Below, one piece after another: positions 18,070-27,717 of a DNA stretch of 64,000 nt. Origin of the DNA: Staphylococcus intermedius NCTC 11048 (GTDB taxonomy: Bacteria; Bacillota; Bacilli; Staphylococcales; Staphylococcaceae). Below the pieces are notes generated by a model that worked only from the letters and a program-made list of their open reading frames with translations, had not been told where the DNA came from and made no database searches. The stretch covers positions 62,001 through 126,000 of the forward strand of contig NZ_PPQH01000018.1 in the NCBI RefSeq assembly GCF_002902385.1, written 5' to 3'. A program made the position numbers and the translations under genes. Each line of letters begins with the position of its first letter. The stretch's first letter is position 1.

Positions 18070-19554
18070 TTGAATAAGACAAATAATCATGTTCCAGCAC
18101 TCATAACAATTTTTGGTGCCACTGGTGATTTAAGTCACCGTAAACTATTTCCATCACTCTTTCACTTATATCAACAAGATAATTTAGATGAAAGAGTTGC
18201 AATTATTGGTATCGGAAGACGTGAATTAACTAATGATGATTTTAGAGCTCAAGTGAAATCGTCAATTCAAGAACACGTACAAGATACAAAACATCTAGAT
18301 AAATTTATGCAACATGTCTTTTATCAACCACATGATGTTAGTGATGAAGCAAGTTACCAAAAATTACTAGAATTAAGCGAATCATTAGATCGAGAATTTT
18401 CATTAGAAGGCAACCGCGTCTTCTATTTAGCGATGGCACCACGATTTTTCGGTGTCGTAACTGATTTCTTAAAGTCTTCAGGTTTAACAAAAACAAAAGG
18501 CTTCAAACGTCTTGTCATCGAAAAACCATTTGGTAGTGACTTGAAATCAGCAGAAGAGTTAAATGAGCAAATTCGTCGTTCATTTAAAGAAGAAGAAATT
18601 TTCCGTATCGACCACTATTTAGGTAAAGATATGGTTCAAAATATTGAAGTATTACGTTTTAGTAACGCAATGTTCGAACCATTATGGAATAACAAATATA
18701 TTTCAAACATCCAAGTGACATCGTCTGAGGTACTGGGTGTTGAAGACCGTGGTGGTTATTACGAAACGAGTGGGGCTTTAAAAGATATGGTACAAAACCA
18801 TATGCTGCAAATGGTTGCGTTATTAGCAATGGAGCCGCCTATTAGTCTGAACAGTGATGATATCCGTGCTGAAAAAGTGAAGGTATTAAAATCATTACAT
18901 GTGCTTCAACCTGATGAAGTGAGAAATCAATTCGTACGTGGTCAATATGATAAAGGTTTTATCAATGGCCAAGAAGTGAAAGCTTACCGCGAAGAAGATA
19001 AAGTCGCTGCGGATTCAACTACGCCTACTTTCGTGTCAGGTAAAGTCGAAATCGATAACTTCAGATGGGCGGGTGTTCCTTTCTACATTCGTACAGGTAA
19101 ACGTATGAAACGTAAATCCATTCAAGTGGTTGTTGAATTTAAAGAAGTACCAATGAATTTATACTATCAAAAAGATAAACATTTGGATTCTAACTTACTT
19201 GTGATTAACATTCAACCAAACGAAGGTGTATCAATTCACCTTAATGGTAAAAAATACGTTCAAGGTATCGAAACGGAACCAGTACAATTATCTTATGCAA
19301 TGAGTGCACAAGATAAAATGAACACAGTTGATGCCTATGAAAACTTACTTTTCGATGTGCTCAAAGGTGACGCAACTAACTTTACACATTGGGAAGAATT
19401 AAAATCAACGTGGAAGTTTGTGGATTCCATTCAAGAAGCTTGGGATCATTTTGAACCAGAATTTCCAAACTATGAATCAGGTACAAATGGTCCATTAGAC
19501 AGCGATTTATTATTAAGTCGTGACGGCTTTAAATGGTGGAACGACATTCAATAA
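18070..19554 (+). CDS. zwf: Glucose-6-phosphate 1-dehydrogenase
   Basis: 494 aa. NADP-binding GATGDLSHRKLFPS at residues 15-28 and the substrate-binding RIDHYLGKDMVQN near 180 are both intact. It opens the oxidative pentose phosphate pathway, producing NADPH. The start is TTG at 18070 with TTGAGG upstream; no in-frame ATG fits near it. gnd, the third enzyme of the pathway, is 1.3 kb away on the other strand. Confidence 0.95.
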   Translation: MNKTNNHVPALITIFGATGDLSHRKLFPSLFHLYQQDNLDERVAIIGIGRRELTNDDFRAQVKSSIQEHVQDTKHLDKFMQHVFYQPHDVSDEASYQKLLELSESLDREFSLEGNRVFYLAMAPRFFGVVTDFLKSSGLTKTKGFKRLVIEKPFGSDLKSAEELNEQIRRSFKEEEIFRIDHYLGKDMVQNIEVLRFSNAMFEPLWNNKYISNIQVTSSEVLGVEDRGGYYETSGALKDMVQNHMLQMVALLAMEPPISLNSDDIRAEKVKVLKSLHVLQPDEVRNQFVRGQYDKGFINGQEVKAYREEDKVAADSTTPTFVSGKVEIDNFRWAGVPFYIRTGKRMKRKSIQVVVEFKEVPMNLYYQKDKHLDSNLLVINIQPNEGVSIHLNGKKYVQGIETEPVQLSYAMSAQDKMNTVDAYENLLFDVLKGDATNFTHWEELKSTWKFVDSIQEAWDHFEPEFPNYESGTNGPLDSDLLLSRDGFKWWNDIQ

Positions 19555-19584
19555 AGTTAAACCTGCAACTTAAATAATTACCAT

Positions 19585-19628
19585 CAGCTAAGTGATTCAC
19601 ATTTTAGTGTCACTTAGCTGTTTTTTGT
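19585..19628 (+). terminator. Terminator of zwf
   Basis: CAGCTAAGTGA (19585-19595) pairs perfectly with TCACTTAGCTG (19610-19620) and is followed by TTTTTTG. Confidence 0.9.
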
Positions 19629-19694
19629 TATATAATAAATTATTAGATACATCATGAGAGAAAGAGACTTTGAGAGTTATAAGGAGTGAAAATT

Positions 19695-20552
19695 TTGGAC
19701 GTCATTAAACATTTACAACGCGCAATGGTTTATATCGAAGACCATTTATTAGAGCCATTTGACCTACAAACTTTAAGTGATTACGTTGAAATTTCTCCTT
19801 ATCATTTAGAACAATCTTTTACGATGATTATTGGAAAGACGCCTCAAGAATATTGTCGTGCCCGAAGATTGACACTTGCTGCGAATGATTTAATCCACGG
19901 TGCAAATCGCCTCATTGATCTCGCAAAACGTTATCAATATACGGATGCGAATACATTTGCACATGACTTCAGTGATTATCATGGGGTGTCACCATTGCAG
20001 GCAAAATTAAAAAAAGATCAACTTCAAATGCAGGAACGTCTCTATTTAAAATTATCGACTACTTCGCAAAAGCCCTACCCTTATCGTTTAGAAACGTTAG
20101 GTGACTTTTCATTAGTTGGATGTTCTCGATTTGTCCCAACAGTGGAATTAGAACACCATTTTATTATTCCCGATTTTCTTGAAGATTTAAAAATGGATGG
20201 AACACTCAAAGATATCATGCGTTATAACGATATCGGGCCACATGAATTGTTCGTGGTGAGTTGTCCACTAGAACAAGGGCTTGAAATCTTTGTCGGTGTT
20301 CCAAGTGAGCGTTTTCCTGGTCACTTAGAAGATCGCTTTTTAGCCGCACGTCAATACGCTGTGTTTAATTTACAAGGTGAAATTGATTTCGTCACGAGTG
20401 AGGCTTGGCATTATATTGAAACGAGCTTACAATTGACTTTACCTTTTGAACGAGATGCGTTGTACATTGAAGTGTATCCGCTCGACATTTCGTTTGAAGA
20501 TCCCTTTACGAAAGTTCAATTATGCGTACCAGTTAATATTGATGAAAATTAA
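19695..20552 (+). CDS. AraC-family regulator with C-terminal effector-binding domain
   Basis: 285 aa. Two helix-turn-helix motifs in the first 105 residues (SDYVEISPYHLEQSF and YTDANTFAHDFSDYHGVSP) mark an AraC/XylS DNA-binding domain at the N-terminus. The rest (about 120-285) resembles a GyrI-like effector-binding domain, as in Rob/SoxS-like multidrug regulators. I chose the TTG at 19695 because AAGGAG ends 8 bases before it; the GTG at 19686 overlaps that ribosome site. Target genes and ligand are unknown. Confidence 0.82.
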   Translation: MDVIKHLQRAMVYIEDHLLEPFDLQTLSDYVEISPYHLEQSFTMIIGKTPQEYCRARRLTLAANDLIHGANRLIDLAKRYQYTDANTFAHDFSDYHGVSPLQAKLKKDQLQMQERLYLKLSTTSQKPYPYRLETLGDFSLVGCSRFVPTVELEHHFIIPDFLEDLKMDGTLKDIMRYNDIGPHELFVVSCPLEQGLEIFVGVPSERFPGHLEDRFLAARQYAVFNLQGEIDFVTSEAWHYIETSLQLTLPFERDALYIEVYPLDISFEDPFTKVQLCVPVNIDEN

Positions 20553-20572
20553 ATCAATATACTTCACACATC

Positions 20573-20630
20573 AGCACAATCCCTTTCATTACGTCGTTTC
20601 ATTGACGTAACAGAGTGGATTGTGCTTTTT
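20573..20630 (+). terminator. Terminator after the AraC-type gene
   Basis: AGCACAATCC (20573-20582) pairs with GGATTGTGCT (20617-20626), followed by TTTTT. An inner hairpin TTACGTC/GACGTAA sits inside the loop. The rest of the gap up to the gnd terminator (20631-20831) is AT-rich and shows no gene I can support. Confidence 0.8.
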
Positions 20631-20831
20631 GGTACATCCCGTTTCAAAATCATTGATTGATGTAATTTTTTAATACGCCTTATCATTCCGTCTCCATAAT
20701 ACTATTTTATTTAGATTATATTAGATTTTATATAAAGGTTATCAAAAATGCGAATTACAATATTCCGTTGAATTACTTTGGAGGTTTAGCAGAAAGTACG
20801 GGGTGCTATGAAGAAATGTAACATTACGCAT

Positions 20832-20864
20832 CAAAAAAGGCCAGGTATTACCCTGACCTTTTTG
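20832..20864 (-). terminator. Terminator of gnd
   Basis: AAAAAGGCCAGG and CCTGACCTTTTT form a 12 bp stem with one wobble; the flanking A-run gives a T-run on the minus strand. It lies 13 bases after the gnd stop. Confidence 0.85.
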
Positions 20865-20876
20865 ATTAAGAGGGTT

Positions 20877-22280
20877 TTATTTCGTCCATTGTGTATGGAA
20901 AGTACCTTCTTGATCTTTACGTTGATACGTATGCGCACCGAAGTAGTCACGTTGCGCTTGGATTAAGTTTGCTGGTAAGTTTTCTGTACGGTAGCTGTCA
21001 TAGTAGTTGATACTTGATGAGAATCCAGGAAGTGCCACACCGTTTTGGATACCAGTTGCAACAACATCGCGAAGTGCTGATTGATATTCAGTCACGATAT
21101 CTTTGAAGTAACCGTCTAATAAAAGGTTTTGTAAGTTGCTGTCGTTGTCGTATGCATCTTTAATTTTTTGTAAGAATTGCGCACGAATGATACAACCTTC
21201 TCTCCAAATCATCGCTAAGTCACCTAATTGAAGGTTCCACTCATTGATTTCACTTGCTGTTTTCATTTGGTCAAAACCTTGTGCGTATGAACAGATTTTA
21301 CTCATGTACAATGCACGACGAATTTTTTCAAGGAACTCTTCTTTGTTGCCATCAAATGCAGCAGAAGGTCCGTTTAAAACTTTAGATGCATTCACGCGTT
21401 GATCTTTTAATGAAGAAATGAAACGTGCAAATACAGATTCAGTGATAATTGTTAATGGTGCACCTAATTCTAATGCATTAATAGATGTCCATTTACCAGT
21501 TCCTTTTTGACCCGCTTTGTCCATGATTTTTTCTACAAGTGGTTCGCCATCTTCATCAAGTTTAGTGAAAATGTCACCTGTAATTTCGATAAGGTAACTT
21601 TCTAATTCTCCAGCATTCCATGATTTGAATGTTTCAGAGATTTCTTCATGTGACATGCCTAACAAGTCTTTCATCATGATATAGCTTTCTGCGATTAATT
21701 GCATGTCGGCGTACTCGATACCGTTGTGTACCATTTTTACGTAGTGACCTGCACCATTTGGCCCGATGTAAGTCACACATGGTTTACCGTCTTTTGCTTT
21801 TGCAGAGATAGATTCTAAGATGTCTGACACTTTATGATAAGCAGCTTCTTGACCACCAGGCATTAATGAAGGACCTGTTAAAGCACCTACTTCACCGCCA
21901 GAAACACCCATACCAATGAAGTTGACGCCACTTTCAGCCAACGCTTTATTACGACGAATTGTATCTAAGTAGTTTGTGTTACCACCGTCGATTAAAATAT
22001 CGTCATCGTCTAATAATGGTAATAAGCTGTCGATCGTTTTGTCTGTCGCTTCCCCTGCTTTAACCATTAATAAAATTTTACGTGGCTTTTCTAAAGAATT
22101 TACAAACTCCTCTACTGAATAAGTAGGTACAATGTTTTTACCTTTAGATTCTTCAACCATTAAATCTGTCTTATCTGCAGAACGGTTGTACACAGATACA
22201 CTGTAACCTCTTGATTCAATATTCCAAGCTAGGTTCTTACCCATTACGGCTAAACCTACTACACCGATTTGTTGTGTCAT
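20877..22280 (-). CDS. gnd: 6-phosphogluconate dehydrogenase (decarboxylating)
   Basis: 467 aa. N-terminal NADP-binding [17 protein letters not shown], the signature [21 protein letters not shown], and catalytic Lys/His in [12 protein letters not shown]. It converts 6-phosphogluconate to ribulose 5-phosphate with CO2 release, in the oxidative pentose phosphate pathway with zwf. ATG 22280 has GAGAGG 9 bases upstream. In S. aureus I recall malA/malR between gnd and zwf; here there is only the AraC-type gene. Confidence 0.95.
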   Translation of the reverse strand: MTQQIGVVGLAVMGKNLAWNIESRGYSVSVYNRSADKTDLMVEESKGKNIVPTYSVEEFVNSLEKPRKILLMVKAGEATDKTIDSLLPLLDDDDILIDGGNTNYLDTIRRNKALAESGVNFIGMGVSGGEVGALTGPSLMPGGQEAAYHKVSDILESISAKAKDGKPCVTYIGPNGAGHYVKMVHNGIEYADMQLIAESYIMMKDLLGMSHEEISETFKSWNAGELESYLIEITGDIFTKLDEDGEPLVEKIMDKAGQKGTGKWTSINALELGAPLTIITESVFARFISSLKDQRVNASKVLNGPSAAFDGNKEEFLEKIRRALYMSKICSYAQGFDQMKTASEINEWNLQLGDLAMIWREGCIIRAQFLQKIKDAYDNDSNLQNLLLDGYFKDIVTEYQSALRDVVATGIQNGVALPGFSSSINYYDSYRTENLPANLIQAQRDYFGAHTYQRKDQEGTFHTQWTK

Positions 22281-22353
22281 TATACTTAACCTCTCTTATT
22301 ATAAATTATGGATTTATTGTATCACATAATAGCCGATGAAGCCTTTTATTAGC

Positions 22354-23469
22354 TTACGCATTCAATTCAATGATTTTTAGGACATAATGTGTTAAATCAT
22401 ATAAAGATTGTTTAGAAATACGTTCATCTGTCGTATGAATTTTTTCGTAGCCCACGCCTAATATGACAGTGGGGATACCGAGCTGATTAATAATGTTACC
22501 GTCAGAACCGCCACCTCCAACATCTGCTTGCATGTCAAAGCCTAATGCTGTTGCAGCTTGTTCAGCCACTTGGTACACACGATCATTTGATTCAACACGG
22601 AAACCAGGATAGGATAATTCAGTTTCAACTTTTGCATGACAGCCATGTTGTTTTGCAGCATTTTCAAATGTTGATTTCATATGTTCGACTTGTGCGTCTA
22701 GTTTTTCTTTAGAATGTGAACGCGCTTCTGCCCAAATATTTACTAAATCCGTCACAACATTAGTCGGCCCACCACCTTGGAACTTACCAATATTGGCAGT
22801 CGTTTCATAATCGATTTGTCCAAGTTTCATCTGACTAATCGCTTGTGCTGCAATATTGATCGCGCTAATGCCTTCATTTGGTGTACTCGCATGTGCCTTT
22901 TTACCATGAATTGTTGCATTGACTTTCATTTGATATGGCGCACCAATCGTAATACTGCCAACAGGTACTGCGGAGTCAATGGCATAGCCATAATCAGCAT
23001 CCAAATCTGCTTTACGTAAAGCTTTTGCGCCGACCAAACCAGATTCTTCTCCCACGGTAATAACGAATTGGATTTGACCATGTGGTAACTGTTGTTCATG
23101 AATGATGTGGAGTACTTCAAAAATGACCGCCAATCCCGCTTTATCATCAGCACCGAGGACTGTCGTTCCATCTGAATAAATAAAGCCGTCTTCTTTAATA
23201 ATCGGCTTTACATTTCGTCCAGATTCCACTGTGTCCATATGACTCGTAAAATAAATTTTATCTTTACCTTCTTGGTTCGCCGGTAATGTGCAAATGAGAT
23301 TATTTGCTCCAAAACCCGTTGTTGCTTTCGCATTATCTTCTACAACTGATAGGCCAAGTGATTCAAATTTCTCTTTTAATATGGGCTGAATGTTTTGTTC
23401 ATGTCCCGTTTCAGAATCGATTTGCACTAACTCTAAAAATGTGTCAATCAATCTCTCTTTGTTTAGCAT
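22354..23469 (-). CDS. M20-family metallopeptidase (tripeptidase T-like)
   Basis: 371 aa. Zinc ligand motifs of the PepT/M20 type are all present: TSHMDTV near 77, LGADDKAG near 108, GEESGLVG near 141 and the distal His in EKIHTTDER. A dimerisation domain sits between about 180 and 275. It should release N-terminal residues from short peptides in the cytoplasm. It resembles Bacillus YqjE and products annotated PepT in staphylococci; the precise substrate is not certain. ATG 23469 follows AAGGGAAGG. Confidence 0.87.
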   Translation of the reverse strand: MLNKERLIDTFLELVQIDSETGHEQNIQPILKEKFESLGLSVVEDNAKATTGFGANNLICTLPANQEGKDKIYFTSHMDTVESGRNVKPIIKEDGFIYSDGTTVLGADDKAGLAVIFEVLHIIHEQQLPHGQIQFVITVGEESGLVGAKALRKADLDADYGYAIDSAVPVGSITIGAPYQMKVNATIHGKKAHASTPNEGISAINIAAQAISQMKLGQIDYETTANIGKFQGGGPTNVVTDLVNIWAEARSHSKEKLDAQVEHMKSTFENAAKQHGCHAKVETELSYPGFRVESNDRVYQVAEQAATALGFDMQADVGGGGSDGNIINQLGIPTVILGVGYEKIHTTDERISKQSLYDLTHYVLKIIELNA

Positions 23470-23560
23470 ACAGTCACCTTCCCTTATGTTCTACTTTCAT
23501 TTTATCGAACTTTGGATAGATTGCCAAAAAGACTGAACCATATGTATTTTACAAGAACTT

Positions 23561-23589
23561 TTGGCATTTTTTTAAATGAATGTTATAAT
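23561..23589 (+). promoter_or_regulatory. Sigma-A promoter of the 33-residue membrane protein
   Basis: TTGGCA at 23561-23566, a spacer of 17 bases, and a perfect TATAAT at 23584-23589, 53 bases upstream of the small gene. Confidence 0.7.
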
Positions 23590-23642
23590 TCACTCATTGT
23601 AAGTATATGAGAATATTATAGGTTATTTGGAGGCATATCATC

Positions 23643-23744
23643 GTGTTAAATAAAAAAGTGAGAAAAGTACTGATTATCGTGATGCTTGTAGCAATCGTAC
23701 TAGCATTGATTTTAACAGGTATCGCACCGTTATTAAGCATGTAA
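23643..23744 (+). CDS. Prli42-like single-pass membrane miniprotein (DUF4044 type)
   Basis: A 33-codon gene starting at GTG 23643, 9 bases after GGAGG. The N-terminus is LNKKVRKVLIIVML: a Lys/Arg-rich stretch followed by one hydrophobic helix of about 20 residues, then GIAPLLSM. This matches the layout of Prli42 of Listeria, a miniprotein anchoring the stressosome to the membrane, and the DUF4044 proteins found across Firmicutes. It has its own promoter, ribosome site and downstream hairpin, which together support it as a real gene. The function in Staphylococcus is not known to me. Confidence 0.8.
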   Translation: MLNKKVRKVLIIVMLVAIVLALILTGIAPLLSM

Positions 23745-23750
23745 GATGAA

Positions 23751-23788
23751 AGATGGGCTTGGAAACAATTGCGTTTCCAAGCCCATCT
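23751..23788. terminator. Strong hairpin between convergent genes
   Basis: AGATGGGCTTGGAAAC and GTTTCCAAGCCCATCT form a perfect 16 bp stem with a 6-base loop. There is no clear T-run on either side, but its position between two convergent genes suggests a bidirectional terminator. Confidence 0.65.
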
Positions 23789-23798
23789 ATATATACAA

Positions 23799-24776
23799 TT
23801 AAATTTCATGGTGCATTTTAAGTGAACCAAATTTCGCTTTAATCGTTAAATACTCCTCAGTATCATACAAAATTTGAATCATACTGGAACGTGTCAACAA
23901 CTCCTCATGTGTTTGAGGCAAAGGCAATTGATCAATTTCAAGGCGAATTTGGTATAACGTGTGTAAGCGTAATGCCGTATAATTATTTTCATTCACATTT
24001 TCTGCCATTTCAGTGAATAATTGAGCAACGTGTGCACTCATGACGTCATTTGCATTAATGTGTTTAATATGATTTTTAATGCGCTTTAATATTTCTAACT
24101 GGTCTTCACGCATATCAAAATAGTGATAGTAACTATTTTCATTCCGAACAAAATGATTCTTGACATCTCTAAACGCAATAGATTTCGCTTCTTGAATCGT
24201 ATGTGCTAAAGACGTAAATGTCACATCAGGACGATTGTTATGCATGGCGCATGCTGAACTAAATGTATGGAAAATGTTCTTGAACTGATGCTCAATTTCT
24301 TTTTTGTATTTAGATAGTTGATGGTCTAAATTTGGCATTATCGTATTCATTGTAAAAGCGATGGCCAGACCAACGATAATGAGTAATACTTCATTGACGA
24401 CTAATGCAAAATCAATCACATCAGCATTAAAGAAATGGAGCAAAATGACGATACTTGTCACGACGCCCTCTTGCATGTTAATCATCACCGTCACAGGAAT
24501 GAAAAATAGCACAATTAAACCGAGTACCCAGGCGTGCTGCCCTAACAGTGGAAAAATAGCCCAACCAAAACCGATAGCAATTAAACAGGAAATAAAACGA
24601 GAAATAATGGCGTGAACGGAGTGTATTTTTGTATCTTTAATACATAATACAACTAAAATGGCACTAGAAGCGTAATTATCCAACCCTAGTAGTTGTGCGA
24701 TGATTACACCTAGTGCCATGCCGACCGCAGTTTTTATCGTTCTAAATCCGATGCGATATGGATTTAAACGTAACAT
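23799..24776 (-). CDS. ArAE/FUSC-like membrane protein (DUF939)
   Basis: 325 aa. Five to six hydrophobic helices fill the first 150 residues (starting FRTIKTAVGMALGVIIAQLLG), followed by a soluble helical C-terminal half. This is the layout of the aromatic acid exporter family proteins in Gram-positives. It probably exports aromatic or other organic acids, but no substrate is proven. ATG 24776 has AAGGCGG upstream, and the gene follows brxB by 12 bases, so the two are probably co-transcribed. Confidence 0.8.
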   Translation of the reverse strand: MLRLNPYRIGFRTIKTAVGMALGVIIAQLLGLDNYASSAILVVLCIKDTKIHSVHAIISRFISCLIAIGFGWAIFPLLGQHAWVLGLIVLFFIPVTVMINMQEGVVTSIVILLHFFNADVIDFALVVNEVLLIIVGLAIAFTMNTIMPNLDHQLSKYKKEIEHQFKNIFHTFSSACAMHNNRPDVTFTSLAHTIQEAKSIAFRDVKNHFVRNENSYYHYFDMREDQLEILKRIKNHIKHINANDVMSAHVAQLFTEMAENVNENNYTALRLHTLYQIRLEIDQLPLPQTHEELLTRSSMIQILYDTEEYLTIKAKFGSLKMHHEI

Positions 24777-24788
24777 GATGAAACCGCC

Positions 24789-25226
24789 TTACTTTGCTTC
24801 ACAGTAACGATCAAATAAAGTTTGAAGTTGTGTGATCACGTCCATAGTGTCGTGGCCTTCGATTTGATGACGTTCAATCATTTCAGTAATTTTTCCGTCT
24901 TTCATGAGTGCAAATGAAGGGCTTGATGGTGCATAACCTTCAAAATAATCACGTGCACGTTGTGTTGCTTCTTTATCCTGACCTGCAAACACTGTTACGA
25001 GTCGATCCGGTAATACATCATAGTGTAATGCATGCGTCGCAGCTGGACGAGCAATGCCCCCTGCACAACCACATACAGAATTAATCATGACTAACGTTGT
25101 TCCGTCTTGTTTGAAGACACGGTCCACATCTTCCTCAGTCGCTAACTGTTCGTAACCCGCGTGGTCCATTTCAGAGCGCGCTTGTTTTACGATATTATTC
25201 ATATATAAATCAAAGTTCATATCCAT
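24789..25226 (-). CDS. brxB: Bacilliredoxin BrxB (YqiW family)
   Basis: 145 aa. The active-site CGC in [14 protein letters not shown] near residue 54 defines the bacilliredoxin family (DUF1094), with [20 protein letters not shown] further on. It removes bacillithiol from S-bacillithiolated proteins; oxidised bacillithiol is then reduced by YpdA, whose gene is at the left edge. ATG 25226 follows GGAGG by 9 bases. Confidence 0.94.
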   Translation of the reverse strand: MDMNFDLYMNNIVKQARSEMDHAGYEQLATEEDVDRVFKQDGTTLVMINSVCGCAGGIARPAATHALHYDVLPDRLVTVFAGQDKEATQRARDYFEGYAPSSPSFALMKDGKITEMIERHQIEGHDTMDVITQLQTLFDRYCEAK

Positions 25227-25382
25227 TTGAACATTCCTCCATCATCAGTATTTCAATTAATTACATTTTACTAAAGGTCACACACAACTGCAATCATTCG
25301 GCAACTTACATGTGAAAAACAGCCGATAAAACTTATAATTTGATCCATCATTTCCAAATCATTGATATTAACAGCACCATTT

Positions 25383-25413
25383 GAAAAGGCCAGGAAACAT
25401 AATCTCCTAGCCT
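25383..25413 (-). terminator. Terminator of the branched-chain oxo-acid operon
   Basis: On the minus strand AAGGCTAGGA pairs with TCCTGGCCTT (one wobble) and TTTTC follows. It begins 13 bases after the bfmBB stop. Confidence 0.8.
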
Positions 25414-25425
25414 TATCACAGTGTC

Positions 25426-26721
25426 TTAATAAACTTGTGTATGTTCAATCGTATAAGCTTCGATACGTTGTTTCACTTCATTTAAAAATTGTCCTGCCTG
25501 TAATCCATCTAGAATACGGTGGTCGAGTGATAGACATAAGTTGACCATTGAGCGAATCGCAATCATATCATCAATGACAACAGGTCTTTTTACAATCGAT
25601 TCGACTTGTAAAATCGCTGCTTGAGGATGATTAATGATGCCCATTGAACTCACAGAACCAAATGTGCCTGTATTATTGACTGTGAATGTGCCGCCTTGCA
25701 TATCTTCATAAGAAAGCTTGTTTTGACGTGCTTTTTGTGCAAGCTCATGAATTTCTCGAGCAATCCCTTTAATCGACTTTTCATCCGCATGACGAATCAC
25801 TGGGACAAACAATTTATTTTCATGAGCCACAGCAATCGAAATATTAATATCTGAATGAAGAACAATTTCGTCATTTTGCCAAGTACTGTTCAGTAATGAA
25901 TACTTTTTAAGTGCTTCGGCTACTGCTTTGATGAAAAATGCAAAGAAAGTTAAATTATAGCCTTCTTGTGCTTTAAATTGATTTTTGTAATGTGCACGTG
26001 TTTTTGTTAATTCCGTCGCATCTACTTCAATTGCCATCCAAGCATGTGGAATTTCATGCACACTTTGCACCATTTTATTCGCGATTTGACGACGCACACC
26101 GTTGACCGGTATCACTGTATCACTCGCACCTACAGATTGTGAATTGTCACTTTGTGTTGCTGTCGATGCAGGTGTTGGCGTTGGCGCTTTTGGTGCTACA
26201 TTGTCTTGAGGTCTATCGTTATTGGCTGTAACCGTCGTACCTTGCTCAATCACACGTTCGATATCTTTTTTAGTTACACGTCCTTCAAAACCTGTACCTG
26301 TGACAGCTGATAAATCGATATTGTGTTCAGAAGCGAGTCTAAACACAACTGGAGAAAAGCGACCATTATTTTTGGGCTGGTTTGAAGATGATGACACAGC
26401 TGACGTTGATGCTGTTTCCTGTTTTGGTAGGTCTTTAGATTCTGTATCAGCTTCTGGTGCTGTTTTTTCAGAAGTTTCACTCGTCGCTCCTTCAACTTCC
26501 ATTTCACAAATCACTGTACCGACCTCAATCGTTTCGCCGGCTGCAGCGATTATTTTTTTAATCGTTCCTGTGTATGATGAGGGTACTTCAGCTGTGACTT
26601 TATCTGTAATCACTTCACATAATGGATCATATTCTTCAACATGGTCTCCCTCTTTTACGAGCCATTGTTCAATCGTCCCTTCATGCACACTTTCCCCAAG
26701 TTTAGGCATTTTGATTTCCAT
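25426..26721 (-). CDS. bfmBB: Branched-chain oxo-acid dehydrogenase E2 (lipoamide acyltransferase)
   Basis: 431 aa. N-terminal lipoyl domain with the lipoylated Lys in TDKVTAEVPS near residue 43; a Ser/Thr/Pro-rich linker; peripheral-subunit-binding domain near 122-157 (FSPVVFRLASEHNIDLSAV, GRVTKKDIE); and the C-terminal acyltransferase domain with catalytic His in LDHRILDG. It passes acyl groups from the E1 enzyme to CoA. ATG 26721 has AAGGAGG upstream. Last gene of the bfm cluster; it needs lipoate, as does GcvH. Confidence 0.94.
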   Translation of the reverse strand: MEIKMPKLGESVHEGTIEQWLVKEGDHVEEYDPLCEVITDKVTAEVPSSYTGTIKKIIAAAGETIEVGTVICEMEVEGATSETSEKTAPEADTESKDLPKQETASTSAVSSSSNQPKNNGRFSPVVFRLASEHNIDLSAVTGTGFEGRVTKKDIERVIEQGTTVTANNDRPQDNVAPKAPTPTPASTATQSDNSQSVGASDTVIPVNGVRRQIANKMVQSVHEIPHAWMAIEVDATELTKTRAHYKNQFKAQEGYNLTFFAFFIKAVAEALKKYSLLNSTWQNDEIVLHSDINISIAVAHENKLFVPVIRHADEKSIKGIAREIHELAQKARQNKLSYEDMQGGTFTVNNTGTFGSVSSMGIINHPQAAILQVESIVKRPVVIDDMIAIRSMVNLCLSLDHRILDGLQAGQFLNEVKQRIEAYTIEHTQVY

Positions 26722-26733
26722 GAGTGAACCTCC

Positions 26734-27717
26734 TTAAAATTGCGCTAACTCACGCATTTTATTTTTAATTTTATCAGGATTAATCATAAATTCGTCTTCT
26801 AATGGTGGTGAGAAAGGCATAGCAGGTACGTCTGGGCCCGCAAGTCGCATCACTGGTGCATCTAATTCAAACAAACAATTTTCTGCAATAATAGCTGCCA
26901 CTTCTGACATGACACTACCTTCTTTATTATCTTCAGTAACTAGTAAACATTTACCAGTTTTTTTCGCACATTCAATAATCGTTTGTTGGTCAAGTGGATA
27001 GACCGTACGTAAATCCACTACTTCTACATCGATACCTTCACCTTTTAACAAGTCAGCAGCTTGAAGACAATAGTTCACGGCTAAACCATATGAAAATACT
27101 GTTAAATCTTGACCTTTTCGTTTTACATCTGCTTTTCCAAGTGGCACCGTGTAATAACCTTCTGGCACTTCTTCTTTCAGTAATCGGTACGCCTTTTTAT
27201 GTTCGAAAAAGAGAACCGGGTCATTTGATGCGATTGAAGCTAAGAGTAAACCTTTGGCATCATATGGTGTGGAAGGAATGACAACAGTTAAGCCTGGCGT
27301 AGAAGCAAATACACTTTCGATACTTTGAGAATGATAAAGTGCGCCATGAATACCACCGCCGAATGGTGCGCGAATCGTTAATGGTGCATGCCAATCATTG
27401 TTAGAACGATACCGCAATTTGGCAGCTTCACTCATAATTTGGTTCGTCGCCGGTAAAATATATTCAGCAAATTGTATTTCAGCAATCGGTCGTTTCCCCA
27501 TCATAGCCGCACCAATGGCAGAACCGACAATGTTGGATTCCGCAAGTGGTGTATCTAACACACGATAAACACCATATTTTTCTTGTAATCCAGCTGTCAC
27601 ACCGAAAACGCCACCCTTTTTACCTACGTCTTCACCAAGAATCATCGTTTGTGGATCTTTTTCTAAAGCGACATCAAGTGCTTGTTTGATAGCTTCAAGA
27701 TATGAAATTTTAGCCAT
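26734..27717 (-). CDS. bfmBAB: Branched-chain oxo-acid dehydrogenase E1 beta subunit
   Basis: 327 aa transketolase-like beta subunit; LGEDVGKKGGVFGVT and the conserved FAEYILPATNQI are visible near the N-terminus. With the alpha subunit it decarboxylates the 2-oxo acids from Val, Leu and Ile. ATG 27717 has GAAGGAGGG upstream; a longer frame from 27855 overlaps the alpha gene and is not the start. It overlaps the alpha gene by 8 bases. Confidence 0.94.
   Translation of the reverse strand: MAKISYLEAIKQALDVALEKDPQTMILGEDVGKKGGVFGVTAGLQEKYGVYRVLDTPLAESNIVGSAIGAAMMGKRPIAEIQFAEYILPATNQIMSEAAKLRYRSNNDWHAPLTIRAPFGGGIHGALYHSQSIESVFASTPGLTVVIPSTPYDAKGLLLASIASNDPVLFFEHKKAYRLLKEEVPEGYYTVPLGKADVKRKGQDLTVFSYGLAVNYCLQAADLLKGEGIDVEVVDLRTVYPLDQQTIIECAKKTGKCLLVTEDNKEGSVMSEVAAIIAENCLFELDAPVMRLAGPDVPAMPFSPPLEDEFMINPDKIKNKMRELAQF

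Noticed and set aside
20790-20880. Small ORF starting ATGAAGAAATG before the gnd terminator
   Set aside because: It runs through the gnd terminator and into the end of gnd on the opposite strand, with no recognisable product.
26222-26737. 171-codon ORF opposite bfmBB
   Set aside because: It mirrors the lipoyl domain and linker of bfmBB on the other strand; Ser/Val/Thr-rich composition is that of a shadow frame.
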